64,000 nucleotides of DNA from an uncultured Aquimarina sp. (GTDB taxonomy: Bacteria; Bacteroidota; Bacteroidia; Flavobacteriales; Flavobacteriaceae). Below, piece by piece: positions 42,346 to 52,309 of the stretch. Both the position numbers and the translations under genes were made by a program. The notes under the pieces are model-generated. The model was not told where the DNA came from and ran no database searches. It was given only the letters and a program-made list of their open reading frames with translations. The stretch lies in assembly GCA_947493495.1 (NCBI GenBank), contig CANLRN010000001.1:62001-126000 (forward strand). The letters run 5' to 3'. Positions within the stretch are counted from its first letter, which is position 1. Every line of letters starts with the position of its first letter.

Positions 42346-43188
42346 TTATTTAAACCAATTTATAAATGCTTTTCGCTTGTAACGACTAATATTGATTTCA
42401 GCAATCACGTCACTTTCAATGGAAGTTTTTAACCGAATACGCAATTTGCCATTTTCAATCTTTTCAATTTGATCTACAACATCTTTGTGAATGATAATTT
42501 GTCTATTGGCTCTAAAAAACAATTGATCGTTTATTTTTTCTTCGAGCTCATTCAATGTAAAATCGGTGTTGATTATTGTGCCATCATTTTGAACAGTATA
42601 TACAATTTTGTTTTCGCTGTAAAAGCATGCAATATTTTCATAGGCAAGCTTTGTCATTTTCGCACCACTTTCAATAGTAATTTCAGCATTTTTTATAGAT
42701 AATTTATATAAATTATATAGGTCTTGTGCATACCATAAACCTATGAGAATAAAACTCACTAATAGAGTAATTAGTAAACCAATTAATATATAATAAACCT
42801 CGATCTGTCCACCTGAAACTTTTTCTATAATAATATTTACAGGAATATACATAATGGTAATATATCCCAGTGTAGAAACCATAAACCAGGCGATAGTGAC
42901 AATTTCTACTTTTTTAGAGAAATGTTTTTTCTTATAAAATTTAAAATTAAAATGCGCTATGACTCCAATGAGAATACATAAAGCAATAGATGCCAGAAAA
43001 CCTTCTATGGGGAATCTATATGAGTCACCACCTGGAAAACTATCTCTCGTTGCTAAATGATTTACTACTAAAGAGAAAATTGTCAATACAATTGCTTTCT
43101 GAGACCAACGCCATGCAGTACTACTGATAAGTGTATGCCATATTGTTTTTACTGTATTCTTATTCTTGGTTGGTTGTGTAATACTCAT
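42346..43188 (-). CDS. Membrane-bound LytTR-family transcriptional regulator
   Basis: 280 residues: four predicted transmembrane helices in the first 165 residues (AIVLTIFSLVVNHLA, GFLASIALCILIGVIAHF, VTIAWFMVSTLGYITIMYI, YYILIGLLITLLVSFILIGL), then a C-terminal LytTR DNA-binding domain (ENIACFYSENKIVYTVQND, FFRANRQIIIHKDVVDQIE, ISRYKRKAFINWF). The helices replace the receiver domain, so the protein may sense a membrane or envelope signal directly. Adjacent downstream gene: CPBP protease. Confidence 0.88.
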   Translation of the reverse strand: MSITQPTKNKNTVKTIWHTLISSTAWRWSQKAIVLTIFSLVVNHLATRDSFPGGDSYRFPIEGFLASIALCILIGVIAHFNFKFYKKKHFSKKVEIVTIAWFMVSTLGYITIMYIPVNIIIEKVSGGQIEVYYILIGLLITLLVSFILIGLWYAQDLYNLYKLSIKNAEITIESGAKMTKLAYENIACFYSENKIVYTVQNDGTIINTDFTLNELEEKINDQLFFRANRQIIIHKDVVDQIEKIENGKLRIRLKTSIESDVIAEINISRYKRKAFINWFK

Positions 43189-43495
43189 GAATTAGAAGCT
43201 CTTTTTTGTCGGGTTCAAAAGTAAAGAATAAGTTATCCATAGATTTTTTATCAAAATATTGTTCATTATTCATTACATCCATTTTTTAGTATTTTTTTAT
43301 TAAATCTAATCAAATTTTGGCGTGAAATTGTAAAAAAGAGAATATCTGATTAGATATAAAATTACTATGAAGAACATCACTCAAATATTAAACACAATAC
43401 AGCAATAAATGACACTCTTTTTACTTCTATCAAGATAATATTATAATGAAGTATTACTTTATAAAACTTATTTTAACTAAGTATAAATCAATATA
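43189..43495. other. Intergenic region between parC and the LytTR regulator
   Basis: 307 bases, both neighbours leftward. The only structure seen is a spaced inverted repeat ATCTAATCA (43304-43312) and TGATTAGAT (43347-43355). No gene and no convincing terminator was found. Confidence 0.5.
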
Positions 43496-46180
43496 TTAAA
43501 ATAAAGAAGTTTGCTCACCATTACCGTCATCTATATCATCATCTAAAGAGATTCCATTACCAGTCTCATTATCTTCTAAAGTGGTATTTTCTGAATCTGA
43601 AGCTACAGACTCTTCTGCTACTACCTCTATTTCTTCTGTAGGCAATTCTTCAGGTTCTTCAAATGGTAATGAGTCCAATAAGTTTATTTGCTTTACTTTG
43701 TCTGTTGTCAATTGATTACCCTGCGCTTTAATTCCTTTTATTGTAATAAAATCTTCAAGGCTTATCTCATCATTAGGTTTTTGATCTTTTCCTCTTTGTT
43801 TATTATATATAATCTCTGCTACAGGTCTGTGATCTGTTGATACAATTTCCAAAAATGATTTTTGATGCTCAGAAATAAATGTTTCTTCTCGATCTGCATT
43901 TTCTATTAAGAATCGTTTTACATAGTATCGTTCTTTTTCTCCATCCCAATAAATTGCTGAGATAGGCTTCATAGGTTTCCATTTTTCAAGCACAATCATA
44001 TCCGAACCAAAGTGCACTGTGATTTCTGGAATAATTGTCTTGGCAACACCTTTTTGATTGATAATTAATAATCGATCCTCTCCTCTAAATTCTCCTAACA
44101 ACTCTCCTCTACCATCAACATTTAATCGTTGTACTGTATCATCAAACCATATTTTACGAGGTTTTAATGTTGAGACTCCTTGCTCTTTAAGTTCAATTTT
44201 TTTGATACTATATTTTGTAACAATATTCCCTTTTACCCCGCGTCCTTTTATCAATAAATCTGCGAAATCAAGGTCAAATTTTAATTTTTTAATACTCCCT
44301 GCCTGTCTTAAAAAAATACTTATTACTTCTGCCTCTCCGTTAGGATTTGCAGAAAAATATGACACCTTAGAACTTTTCTTACCTTGTGTCATATCATATT
44401 CTTTATCCCTAGTCACCCCTGTAACAGCAAAACGTTTTACATATGAAGCTCCTCCTCTACCATCTTGATAAATCATATTGTAGATGGTACGCTTATCTTT
44501 TTTCTTAAAAACAGCGACATGGATAATATCTTTTCCAACAAAAGTTTTAGCATCGACTTTGGTAATCATAAGTTTACCTTCTGCTGTAAAACAAATAATA
44601 TCATCTATATCAGAGCAATCAGTAACATATTCATTTTTACGAAGTGAAGTCCCTACAAAACCTTCTTCTCTATTCACATACAGCTTTGTATTTCTAATTA
44701 CGACTTTAGTTGCTTCAATATCATCAAAAATTCTAATCTCTGTTTTACGTTCTCTTCCCTTCCCATAGGTATCTTTCAGCCTTTTAAAATAAGAAATTGC
44801 ATATTCTATTAGGTGTTCTAAGTGATGTTTTACTTGCGCAATATCTTCTTCTAAAGCTTCTATTTTCTGTTGCGCTTTATCAATATCAAACTTAGATATT
44901 CTTTTAATTCTTATTTCTGTTAGACGAACGATATCTTCTTCGGTAACAGCTCTCCTAAGGTGTTTTATATAAGGTTTAAGTCCTGTATCGATAGCTTTAA
45001 TAACTCCTTCCCAGGTCTCTTCTTCTTCAATTTCACGATAAATCCTATTCTCTATAAAAATACGCTCCAGAGAAGCAAAATGCCATTGTTCTTGCAATTC
45101 ATTTAGCTGAATCTCCAACTCCTTTTTCAACAGCGCTACGGTATGATCTGTAGAACGCCTTAACATTTCGGAAACTCCAATAAAATTTGGCCTGCTATTT
45201 TCTTCAATAACACATCCTAATGGAGAGATTGATGTTTCGCAATTGGTAAAAGCATACAAAGCATCAATTGTTTTATCAGGAGAAATACCACTAGGAAGAT
45301 GTACCAATATCTCTACTTCTGCCGCTGTATTATCTTCTATTTTTTTTACTTTTATCTTTCCTTTATCATTTGCTTTAAGGATTGAGTCTATTAAACTAGA
45401 GGTTGTAGTAGAGAAAGGTATCTCATTTATAACCAGTGTGTTCTTATCTAATTGAGAAATTTTTGCACGTACTCTAACTTTCCCTCCACGATTACCATCA
45501 TTGTAGTTCGTAAAATCAGCTATTCCTGCTGTTGGAAAATCCGGCAGTATTGTAAAACGTTTTCCTTTTAAATGTTTTATTGACGCCTCTATCAGTTCAA
45601 TAAAATTATGTGGAAGAATTTTGGTGCTTAATCCCACCGCAATACCTTCTGCTCCTTGTGTTAATAATAAAGGAAATTTTACAGGAAGATTGATAGGTTC
45701 TTTTTTACGACCATCATAAGAGAGTTGCCAATCTGTTACTTTGGGATTATACACTACATCTAATGCGAATTTAGACAAACGCGCTTCGATATACCTAGAG
45801 GCTGCAGCTCTATCACCTGTAAGGATATTACCCCAATTCCCCTGCATATCAATCAGTAAATCACGTTGACCGATTTGTACCATAGCATCTGCAATACTGG
45901 CATCACCATGCGGGTGATATTGCATGGTATGCCCTACAATATTTGCTACTTTATTATACCTACCATCATCTAGGTCTTTCATAGAATGTAAGATCCTACG
46001 TTGTACTGGTTTTAATCCATCTTCGATAGCAGGTACTGCTCGTTCTAAGATTACGTATGATGCGTAATCCAAGAACCAGTCCTTATACATTCCTGTAACT
46101 TTGGTGATTACTTCCTGAGGCTGATGATCCTCTGGCGTTAACTCATGATGTAATTCTTCGTTTTCGTTTTCTATATCCAT
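43496..46180 (-). CDS. parC: DNA topoisomerase IV subunit A
   Basis: 894 residues. The breakage-reunion domain shows KPVQRRILHSMKDL, HTMQYHPHGDASI and the catalytic Tyr130 in AAASRYIEARLS. The C-terminal part has weakly conserved beta-pinwheel repeats (RGGASYVKRFAVTG, RGVKGNIVTKY) and a long acidic tail (EELPTEEIEVVAEES, ending GNGEQTSLF). Partner of ParE, encoded 34 bases upstream in the same transcript; together they decatenate chromosomes. Lack of a GyrA box and pairing with a short ParE favour ParC over GyrA. Confidence 0.93.
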   Translation of the reverse strand: MDIENENEELHHELTPEDHQPQEVITKVTGMYKDWFLDYASYVILERAVPAIEDGLKPVQRRILHSMKDLDDGRYNKVANIVGHTMQYHPHGDASIADAMVQIGQRDLLIDMQGNWGNILTGDRAAASRYIEARLSKFALDVVYNPKVTDWQLSYDGRKKEPINLPVKFPLLLTQGAEGIAVGLSTKILPHNFIELIEASIKHLKGKRFTILPDFPTAGIADFTNYNDGNRGGKVRVRAKISQLDKNTLVINEIPFSTTTSSLIDSILKANDKGKIKVKKIEDNTAAEVEILVHLPSGISPDKTIDALYAFTNCETSISPLGCVIEENSRPNFIGVSEMLRRSTDHTVALLKKELEIQLNELQEQWHFASLERIFIENRIYREIEEEETWEGVIKAIDTGLKPYIKHLRRAVTEEDIVRLTEIRIKRISKFDIDKAQQKIEALEEDIAQVKHHLEHLIEYAISYFKRLKDTYGKGRERKTEIRIFDDIEATKVVIRNTKLYVNREEGFVGTSLRKNEYVTDCSDIDDIICFTAEGKLMITKVDAKTFVGKDIIHVAVFKKKDKRTIYNMIYQDGRGGASYVKRFAVTGVTRDKEYDMTQGKKSSKVSYFSANPNGEAEVISIFLRQAGSIKKLKFDLDFADLLIKGRGVKGNIVTKYSIKKIELKEQGVSTLKPRKIWFDDTVQRLNVDGRGELLGEFRGEDRLLIINQKGVAKTIIPEITVHFGSDMIVLEKWKPMKPISAIYWDGEKERYYVKRFLIENADREETFISEHQKSFLEIVSTDHRPVAEIIYNKQRGKDQKPNDEISLEDFITIKGIKAQGNQLTTDKVKQINLLDSLPFEEPEELPTEEIEVVAEESVASDSENTTLEDNETGNGISLDDDIDDGNGEQTSLF

Positions 46181-46214
46181 ACCTTTTTCAGGGCACTTTT
46201 AGTATTCTTTTAGG

Positions 46215-48068
46215 TTACTCTTCTACTGCGTCTAGCTCTACTTTTAGATTTTCTATGATAAACTCTTGTCTGCTTGGTGTATTTTTTCCCATATAAAAAG
46301 ACAATAATTCTTCTATTGATTTTTCTTTATCTAACATAACGGGATCCAAACGAATATCATCTCCTATAAAATGTACAAATTCATCAGGTGATATCTCTCC
46401 TAATCCTTTAAATCTTGTTATTTCTGGTTTCCCAGATAATTTGGCAATGGCATCTTTTCTTTCTTGCTCAGAGTAACAATAAATCGTTTCTTTTTTATTA
46501 CGCACTCTAAATAATGGCGTTTGCAAAATATATAAATGTCCTTCTTTAATCACTTCTGGAAAGAATTGAAGAAAAAATGTAATTAGTAATAATCGAATAT
46601 GCATTCCATCTACATCGGCATCAGTAGCGATTACAATATTGTTATATCTAAGGTCTTCTAGGGATTCTTCAATATTAAGGGCAGCTTGTAAGAGATTAAA
46701 TTCTTCGTTCTCATACACAATCTTCTTACTCATGTTATAGCTATTCAACGGTTTTCCGCGTAAGCTAAAAACAGCTTGAGTATTCACATCACGTGATTTA
46801 GTTATAGAGCCACTTGCAGAATCTCCCTCTGTAATAAACAGTGTGCTCTCTAGGTTACGATCTTTTTTACTATCTGTTAGATGTACTCTACAATCTCTTA
46901 ATTTCTTATTATGTAAACTTGCTTTTTTGGCACGCTCGCGAGCTAATTTACGTATACCAGACAAATCTTTACGTTCCCTTTCGGCTTGTAATATTTTTCT
47001 TTGTAGCGCTTCAGCGGTATCCGAATTTTTATGTAAAAAATTGTCTAATTTGGTTTTTACAAAATCATTTATATAGGTTCTTACAGTAGGGAGCCCTCCT
47101 CCCATTTCTGTGGATCCAAGTTTTGTTTTTGTTTGACTTTCAAAAACGGGTTCCATCACCTTAATACTAATAGCAGATACTATCGACTTACGTATATCAC
47201 TTGCTTCATAGTTTTTACCATAAAACTCTCTAATGGTTTTTACAACTGATTCTCTAAAGGCTGCTTGATGTGTCCCTCCTTGTGTAGTATGCTGCCCATT
47301 CACAAAAGAATGATACTCTTCACTATATTGTGTTTTGCTATGCGTAATGGCAATTTCAATATCATTTCCTAATAAATGAACGATAGGATATAAACGATCT
47401 TCTTCATTAATAGTATCTGATAGCAGATCTTTTAATCCATTTTCAGAAAAATATTTTTCGCCATTAAAAATTATGGTCAATCCTGGATTGAGATACACAT
47501 AATTCTTTAGCATTTTTGCCACATACTCTGTACGGTACTTGTAATTCTTAAAAATAGTACTATCAGGCACAAAAGAAACTTTGGTTCCTTTTCTTCTAGA
47601 GGTTTCTTCTAAAGTCTCTTGATTGGTAAGATTTCCTTTCTCAAATTCTGCTGAAGCTGATTTACCATCACGAGTGGATTCTACTCTAAAAAACTTAGAT
47701 AGTGCATTTACTGCTTTTGTACCAACTCCATTTAATCCAACAGATTTTTTAAAAGCTCTGGAGTCATATTTACCACCAGTATTCATTTTGGAAACAACAT
47801 CTACTACTTTACCCAATGGAATACCGCGACCATAATCTCTAACAATGACTTTATCTCCTTGAATAGAAATTTCTATAGTTTTACCAGCACCCATAACATA
47901 TTCATCTATAGAATTGTCAAGTACTTCTTTTAATAAAATGTAAATACCATCGTCTGCAGAAGATCCATCGCCTAGTTTACCTATATACATCCCAGGTCGC
48001 ATACGGATATGCTCTTTCCAATCGAGTGAACGTATATTATCTTCGGTATATTTAGTTTCCTTACTCAT
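46215..48068 (-). CDS. parE: DNA topoisomerase IV subunit B
   Basis: 617 residues, the ParE-type length. The GHKL ATPase site is [15 protein letters not shown] with [13 protein letters not shown] and [28 protein letters not shown] is also typical. The TOPRIM domain shows [17 protein letters not shown] and [14 protein letters not shown]. It provides ATP-driven strand passage for ParC. It starts the parE-parC operon. Confidence 0.94.
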   Translation of the reverse strand: MSKETKYTEDNIRSLDWKEHIRMRPGMYIGKLGDGSSADDGIYILLKEVLDNSIDEYVMGAGKTIEISIQGDKVIVRDYGRGIPLGKVVDVVSKMNTGGKYDSRAFKKSVGLNGVGTKAVNALSKFFRVESTRDGKSASAEFEKGNLTNQETLEETSRRKGTKVSFVPDSTIFKNYKYRTEYVAKMLKNYVYLNPGLTIIFNGEKYFSENGLKDLLSDTINEEDRLYPIVHLLGNDIEIAITHSKTQYSEEYHSFVNGQHTTQGGTHQAAFRESVVKTIREFYGKNYEASDIRKSIVSAISIKVMEPVFESQTKTKLGSTEMGGGLPTVRTYINDFVKTKLDNFLHKNSDTAEALQRKILQAERERKDLSGIRKLARERAKKASLHNKKLRDCRVHLTDSKKDRNLESTLFITEGDSASGSITKSRDVNTQAVFSLRGKPLNSYNMSKKIVYENEEFNLLQAALNIEESLEDLRYNNIVIATDADVDGMHIRLLLITFFLQFFPEVIKEGHLYILQTPLFRVRNKKETIYCYSEQERKDAIAKLSGKPEITRFKGLGEISPDEFVHFIGDDIRLDPVMLDKEKSIEELLSFYMGKNTPSRQEFIIENLKVELDAVEE

Positions 48069-48269
48069 AAAATCTCGGGTAGAATGCTTGCTAATATAAG
48101 GTTTAGGCTACACAATTAAAACAGTGCCCTAGCAAAGTAATTAACAATTACAGCAGTAATTTTGTTGATTATTTGATTCTTAAATTTGGATGATACATGT
48201 AGGCTTCAAATTGAGCCGTAACAAGCAACAAGGATATTTTAGTCTAAAAAACTCTTCTTCAGAGCTTTA

Positions 48270-49145
48270 TTATAAAATTGAATGTATTCCGTTTTCTAGA
48301 GCGTATAATGTTTTAATTTCTGAGTTTGTAAGCGTCTTATTATAAATTGACAACTCGTCCATAAGTCCTATATATCCAAGACCAATATATATATTAGATT
48401 TCTCTAATTCCCAGGTAAAAGGTGTTGTTATAGTATCTCGTGTTCCTGCTAATTTACCATTCATGTACAAAGATGCTTTTCCGTTCTCTGTATTAAGATC
48501 AGAAAAATTGATCAGGATATGTGTCCATCTATTTTTTCCGAATGGAGGGTTTTTTACTACAGGTAATTTATTTATAAAAATAGGGTTCTCGTTATCAGGT
48601 CCCTTGGGCTTAGGGTTCCATACATCTCGATCTCCAATTACTCCTAATCTAAAATCACGAGGGTTTTCTTTCGTGAAATCAACCCATATAGCAGCATCGT
48701 TATAGCTAACATCAGTAATCTGAATTGGATCACAATAGCCTGGTTTTAGGTCCGTAGCTGGGTCTAGTTGTAACCAAAAAGAGATGGCTCCACTCCATTT
48801 TTTTTGATTGTACGCAATATTTTTCTTGCTAGGGTAATATATATTGCCTTTACTTCTTTCTGTGAATAATAGACCATCTCCATATTTTCCTTTCCCAGGA
48901 GCGATCATAATATCTGATTTATGCAAGCCAACTTTTGCAGAATCTCTAAATTTTCGAGATGGTACTGTATACATATGTTCATCTCCAAGAGCAAAATCAG
49001 CATCAATCCCCTTATCAAACGATGCATAAAATGTTAATGCTTTTTTTAGGGTTGCCTTATCATCACTCGTAATAAATGAAGTAATAAAAAACATACATAT
49101 TGATACGATAATTATATTGTTTTTAGTGGTGAAAAATCGAGACAT
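48270..49145 (-). CDS. Secreted LamG/concanavalin A-like domain protein
   Basis: About 291 residues from the ATG at 49145 (MSRFFTTKNNIIIVS); the frame extends to 49181, but the inner start gives a normal signal peptide or anchor (IIIVSICMFFITSFITS). The body is a LamG-like jelly roll: ALTFYASFDKGIDADFA, GAISFWLQLDPATDL, RWTHILINFSDLNTENGKAS and the closing IYIGLGYIGLMDELSIYNK, ending LTNSEIKTLYALENG. Such domains bind glycans or proteins. No catalytic residues identified. Single gene. Confidence 0.82.
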   Translation of the reverse strand: MSRFFTTKNNIIIVSICMFFITSFITSDDKATLKKALTFYASFDKGIDADFALGDEHMYTVPSRKFRDSAKVGLHKSDIMIAPGKGKYGDGLLFTERSKGNIYYPSKKNIAYNQKKWSGAISFWLQLDPATDLKPGYCDPIQITDVSYNDAAIWVDFTKENPRDFRLGVIGDRDVWNPKPKGPDNENPIFINKLPVVKNPPFGKNRWTHILINFSDLNTENGKASLYMNGKLAGTRDTITTPFTWELEKSNIYIGLGYIGLMDELSIYNKTLTNSEIKTLYALENGIHSIL

Positions 49146-49327
49146 AATGATTGTATTTAGTGTGCAATAAATATAAAACATAATTATGTGAAGGTTTTGC
49201 TAATTATGTTAAAGAATTCTATAGTTTACCTCCTGCAACTACTGTTGTTAACACTACTTTAAGATATTTTGTATGTCAATTCACTATTTTCGATTTACTT
49301 AAGTTCCTTAACTCACAAACGTAACGC

Positions 49328-50401
49328 ATGAAAGCTTCTACATTTACTCTACTCATGATAGCTGCAATATTATTTAGTTGTTGTACTAAAACTTCGGAAC
49401 AAAAAACTAATATTGAAGAACAACCTGACCCATCTATTGAGTATCATGATTTTACCAATAGGGAGGATCAATTTATGGGAGGAATCAAAATGATTCCTAT
49501 CACGACTCCCAAAGGAGAGTTCAAAGTTTGGACAAAACGTATTGGTAATAATCCAAAGATAAAAGTACTTCTCCTCCACGGTGGCCCTGGAATGACACAC
49601 GAGATCTATGAATGTTTTGATGGATATTTTCCTAAAGAAGGGATAGAATATTACTATTATGACCAATTAGGTTCTTATTATAGTGATCAGCCTAAGGATA
49701 AAAGTCTTTGGGACTTAGATCGTTTTGTCGAAGAAGTAGAGCAAGTACGTATTGCTTTAGGGTTGAATCAAGATAATTTTTATTTATATGGACAATCTTG
49801 GGGAGGTATCCTAGGAATGCAATATGCCTTAAAATATCAAAAAAACGTAAAAGGACTCATTATTTCTAATATGGTGGCTTCTATCCCCGAATATCAAAAA
49901 TATTCTGACGAGGTATTAGCTCCTCAATTAGATCCTGAAGTACTGAAAGAAATTATGAGTTATGAAGAAAAAGAAGACTACAGTAATGAACGTTACTTAG
50001 ATCTTATTGTAAAAAATTATTATACCAAACATATTATCAGAATGCCTGTTGATCAATGGCCAGAGCCAATTAACCGATCTTTTAAGCACTTAAATCCCGA
50101 TGTGTATGTTACGATGCAAGGACCTAGTGAATTTGGAATCAAAGGTGATGCTACTTTAAAAAACTGGGATGTAAAAGATCAATTATCAAAGATTACAGTA
50201 CCGACGCTTACTATCGGAGCGCAGTATGACACTATGGATCCTAAAGCTATGGAATGGATTGCTAATGAAGTACAAAATGGAAGATATTTACATTGCCCTA
50301 ACGGAAGTCATCTCTCGCAATTTGATGATCAAAAGGTGTTTTTTGCAGGTTTGATTTCATTTATTAAAGATGTAGATAATAAAACATTCATAGGAAACTA
50401 A
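49328..50401 (+). CDS. Proline-iminopeptidase-like alpha/beta hydrolase lipoprotein
   Basis: 357 residues with a lipoprotein signal (LMIAAILFSCCTKTSEQ). The alpha/beta-hydrolase core shows VLLLHGGPGMTHEIYE (oxyanion HGGPG), YYYDQLGSYYSDQP, the nucleophile elbow LYGQSWGGILGMQYAL and the late IGAQYDTMDPKAM (Asp) and NGSHLSQFDD (His). HGGPG with GQSWGG is the proline iminopeptidase pattern. It should release N-terminal proline from peptides in the periplasm. First gene of a rightward cluster with DUF3291 and two amidohydrolases. Confidence 0.88.
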   Translation: MKASTFTLLMIAAILFSCCTKTSEQKTNIEEQPDPSIEYHDFTNREDQFMGGIKMIPITTPKGEFKVWTKRIGNNPKIKVLLLHGGPGMTHEIYECFDGYFPKEGIEYYYYDQLGSYYSDQPKDKSLWDLDRFVEEVEQVRIALGLNQDNFYLYGQSWGGILGMQYALKYQKNVKGLIISNMVASIPEYQKYSDEVLAPQLDPEVLKEIMSYEEKEDYSNERYLDLIVKNYYTKHIIRMPVDQWPEPINRSFKHLNPDVYVTMQGPSEFGIKGDATLKNWDVKDQLSKITVPTLTIGAQYDTMDPKAMEWIANEVQNGRYLHCPNGSHLSQFDDQKVFFAGLISFIKDVDNKTFIGN

Positions 50402-50406
50402 TCACT

Positions 50407-50865
50407 ATGCAATTAGCACAAATTAATATTGCAGAAATGCTAGCACCTATTGATGATCCGATAATGGGAGATTTTGTAAATAATCTTGATCGTATTAATC
50501 TATTAGCAGAACAAAGTGATGGTTTTATCTGGAGACTTAAAGAAGATGATACTATAAACTCAAGTACGATATTCGATAACATTTTTTTAATTATCAATAT
50601 GTCTGTATGGAGAGACAAAATAGCACTCCATAATTATGTGTATAAAACCGCACATGCAGATATCTTAAAACGTAAAAAAGAATGGTTTCATAAATTTTCG
50701 AGAATGCATATGGCATTGTGGTATATCAAAGATGGTCATAAACCCACTCTTGAAGAAGCTAAAGAAAGGCTATACTATCTACAAGAGCATGGAGATACTC
50801 CTTATGCTTTTACTTTTAAAAGTGAATATACAGAACAGAATGTTATAAACTATTCAAAAAAATGA
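50407..50865 (+). CDS. DUF3291 protein
   Basis: 152 residues. QLAQINIAEMLAPIDDPIMG at the start, NNLDRINLLAEQSDGFIWRL, then IINMSVWRDKIALHNYVYKT and MHMALWYIKDGHKPTLEEAK match DUF3291, a ferredoxin-like dimeric alpha-beta fold related to antibiotic-monooxygenase-like proteins. Function unknown. It begins five bases after the hydrolase stop and overlaps the next gene by ATGA. Confidence 0.85.
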   Translation: MQLAQINIAEMLAPIDDPIMGDFVNNLDRINLLAEQSDGFIWRLKEDDTINSSTIFDNIFLIINMSVWRDKIALHNYVYKTAHADILKRKKEWFHKFSRMHMALWYIKDGHKPTLEEAKERLYYLQEHGDTPYAFTFKSEYTEQNVINYSKK

Positions 50866-52298
50866 AAGCGACATCTATTAGAAAAGTTATACTTCTCATA
50901 CTATTGTTGTTTGCTTTTAGTTGCTCCCACATAGAAAAAGAGCTTTATGATACTGTTATTTCTGATATTAATTTGATAAGCATCGAAGATGGTAGTATCA
51001 CAACAAAAACAATATACATACATCGAGGGATTATCAAAAAAATAAGCTCATTTGACAGTATAGATACCTACACAACAAAACATAAGATAAATGGATCTGG
51101 AAAATATCTACTCCCAGGGTTTTGGGATAATCATATTCATCTTAGAGGAGGAGATTCTTTAATCGAAGAAAATAGAAATCTATTGCCATTATTTATTGCC
51201 AATGGCATTACGACTGTAAGAGATGCAGGAGGAGATCTTACCAATGCGGTATTAGAATGGAAAAAAGATATTGACAATACTAAATTAATTGGGCCAACAA
51301 TCTACACCTCTGGACCCAAAATAGATGGAGTCAATCCAACTTGGGCTGGTTCATTAGAAGTGGCATCAGTAAAGGATATATCCAAAGCTCTGGATTCTTT
51401 ACAAAAGATACCATCTGATTTTGTAAAAATCTATGATAGTAAGATCTCCAGAGAGAATTATTTAGAAACAATACGACAAGCAACAGCTAGAAATATGATA
51501 TCTTCTGGCCACATGCCATTTACTGTAGAACTTAGTGAAGCGATACAGTCAGGTATTGGAGCAATCGAACATCTATATTATATCCTAAAAGGGTGTTCTA
51601 CAAAAGAAAAAGAGATCACGCAAGCTATAATCGCTAATAAACTTGGGTTTTGGGACTCTATGGAACAATTGACAGCTACTTATCAAGATTCAACTGCCCA
51701 AAAAACTTTTCAGTTATTAAAAAAACAAGACACCTATGTTGTCCCTACTTTACATATTGGTAACATTTTAAGTTATCTCGATGAGGTAGATCATACCCAT
51801 GATCCTTACCTAAAAATTATAGGAAAAGGAATTATCAAAACATACGATGGCCGTATCAAACGTGCTGTAAATGCTTCTGAAGAAGCAAAAAAATCTAGAA
51901 AAAAATTGAATTCCTTTTTTAAAGAACTAACTAACTCTTTGCAAAAAGCAAATATTAAATTGTTGGCAGGATCTGATAGTGGCGCTTACAATGCGTATAC
52001 CTATCCAGGGATTTCACTTCATTATGAATTAGAAGCAATGGTCGCTGCTGGTTTATCGCCACTACAAGCCATACAAACCTCAGCATATAATGGTTCTAGG
52101 TTTCTAAAAAAAGATATACTCTCCGGAACTGTTACAGTAGGTAAAGTATCTGATCTAGTGATTCTCAATAGTAATCCATTAGAAAAAATAACAAACACAC
52201 GTAATATTCATAGAGTTATTAAAAAGAATCAAATTTATGATCCCATCAAAATTGCAAAACAATATGACTGCTTAGATTGTTTTACTTTCAAAAATTAA
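50862..52298 (+). CDS. Amidohydrolase-family lipoprotein (first of a tandem pair)
   Basis: 478 residues with a lipoprotein signal (LLILLLFAFSCSHIEK). The metal site is assembled by DNHIHLRGGD (HxH), DFVKIYDSKIS (bridging Lys), SSGHMPF, AIEHLYY and AGSDSGAYN (Asp). The layout is that of imidazolonepropionase/prolidase-like amidohydrolases. LPGFWDNH and the C-terminal VGKVSDLVILNSNPLE are also typical. It hydrolyses an amide or cyclic amide, perhaps a proline dipeptide given the neighbours. It overlaps DUF3291 by four bases and the next gene's frame. Confidence 0.88.
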   Translation: MKATSIRKVILLILLLFAFSCSHIEKELYDTVISDINLISIEDGSITTKTIYIHRGIIKKISSFDSIDTYTTKHKINGSGKYLLPGFWDNHIHLRGGDSLIEENRNLLPLFIANGITTVRDAGGDLTNAVLEWKKDIDNTKLIGPTIYTSGPKIDGVNPTWAGSLEVASVKDISKALDSLQKIPSDFVKIYDSKISRENYLETIRQATARNMISSGHMPFTVELSEAIQSGIGAIEHLYYILKGCSTKEKEITQAIIANKLGFWDSMEQLTATYQDSTAQKTFQLLKKQDTYVVPTLHIGNILSYLDEVDHTHDPYLKIIGKGIIKTYDGRIKRAVNASEEAKKSRKKLNSFFKELTNSLQKANIKLLAGSDSGAYNAYTYPGISLHYELEAMVAAGLSPLQAIQTSAYNGSRFLKKDILSGTVTVGKVSDLVILNSNPLEKITNTRNIHRVIKKNQIYDPIKIAKQYDCLDCFTFKN

Positions 52299-52309
52299 AT
52301 GCTTTCAAC

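Noticed and set aside
44058-44768. Rightward open frames inside parC
   Set aside because: They are opposite-strand shadows of parC without start signals or recognisable motifs.
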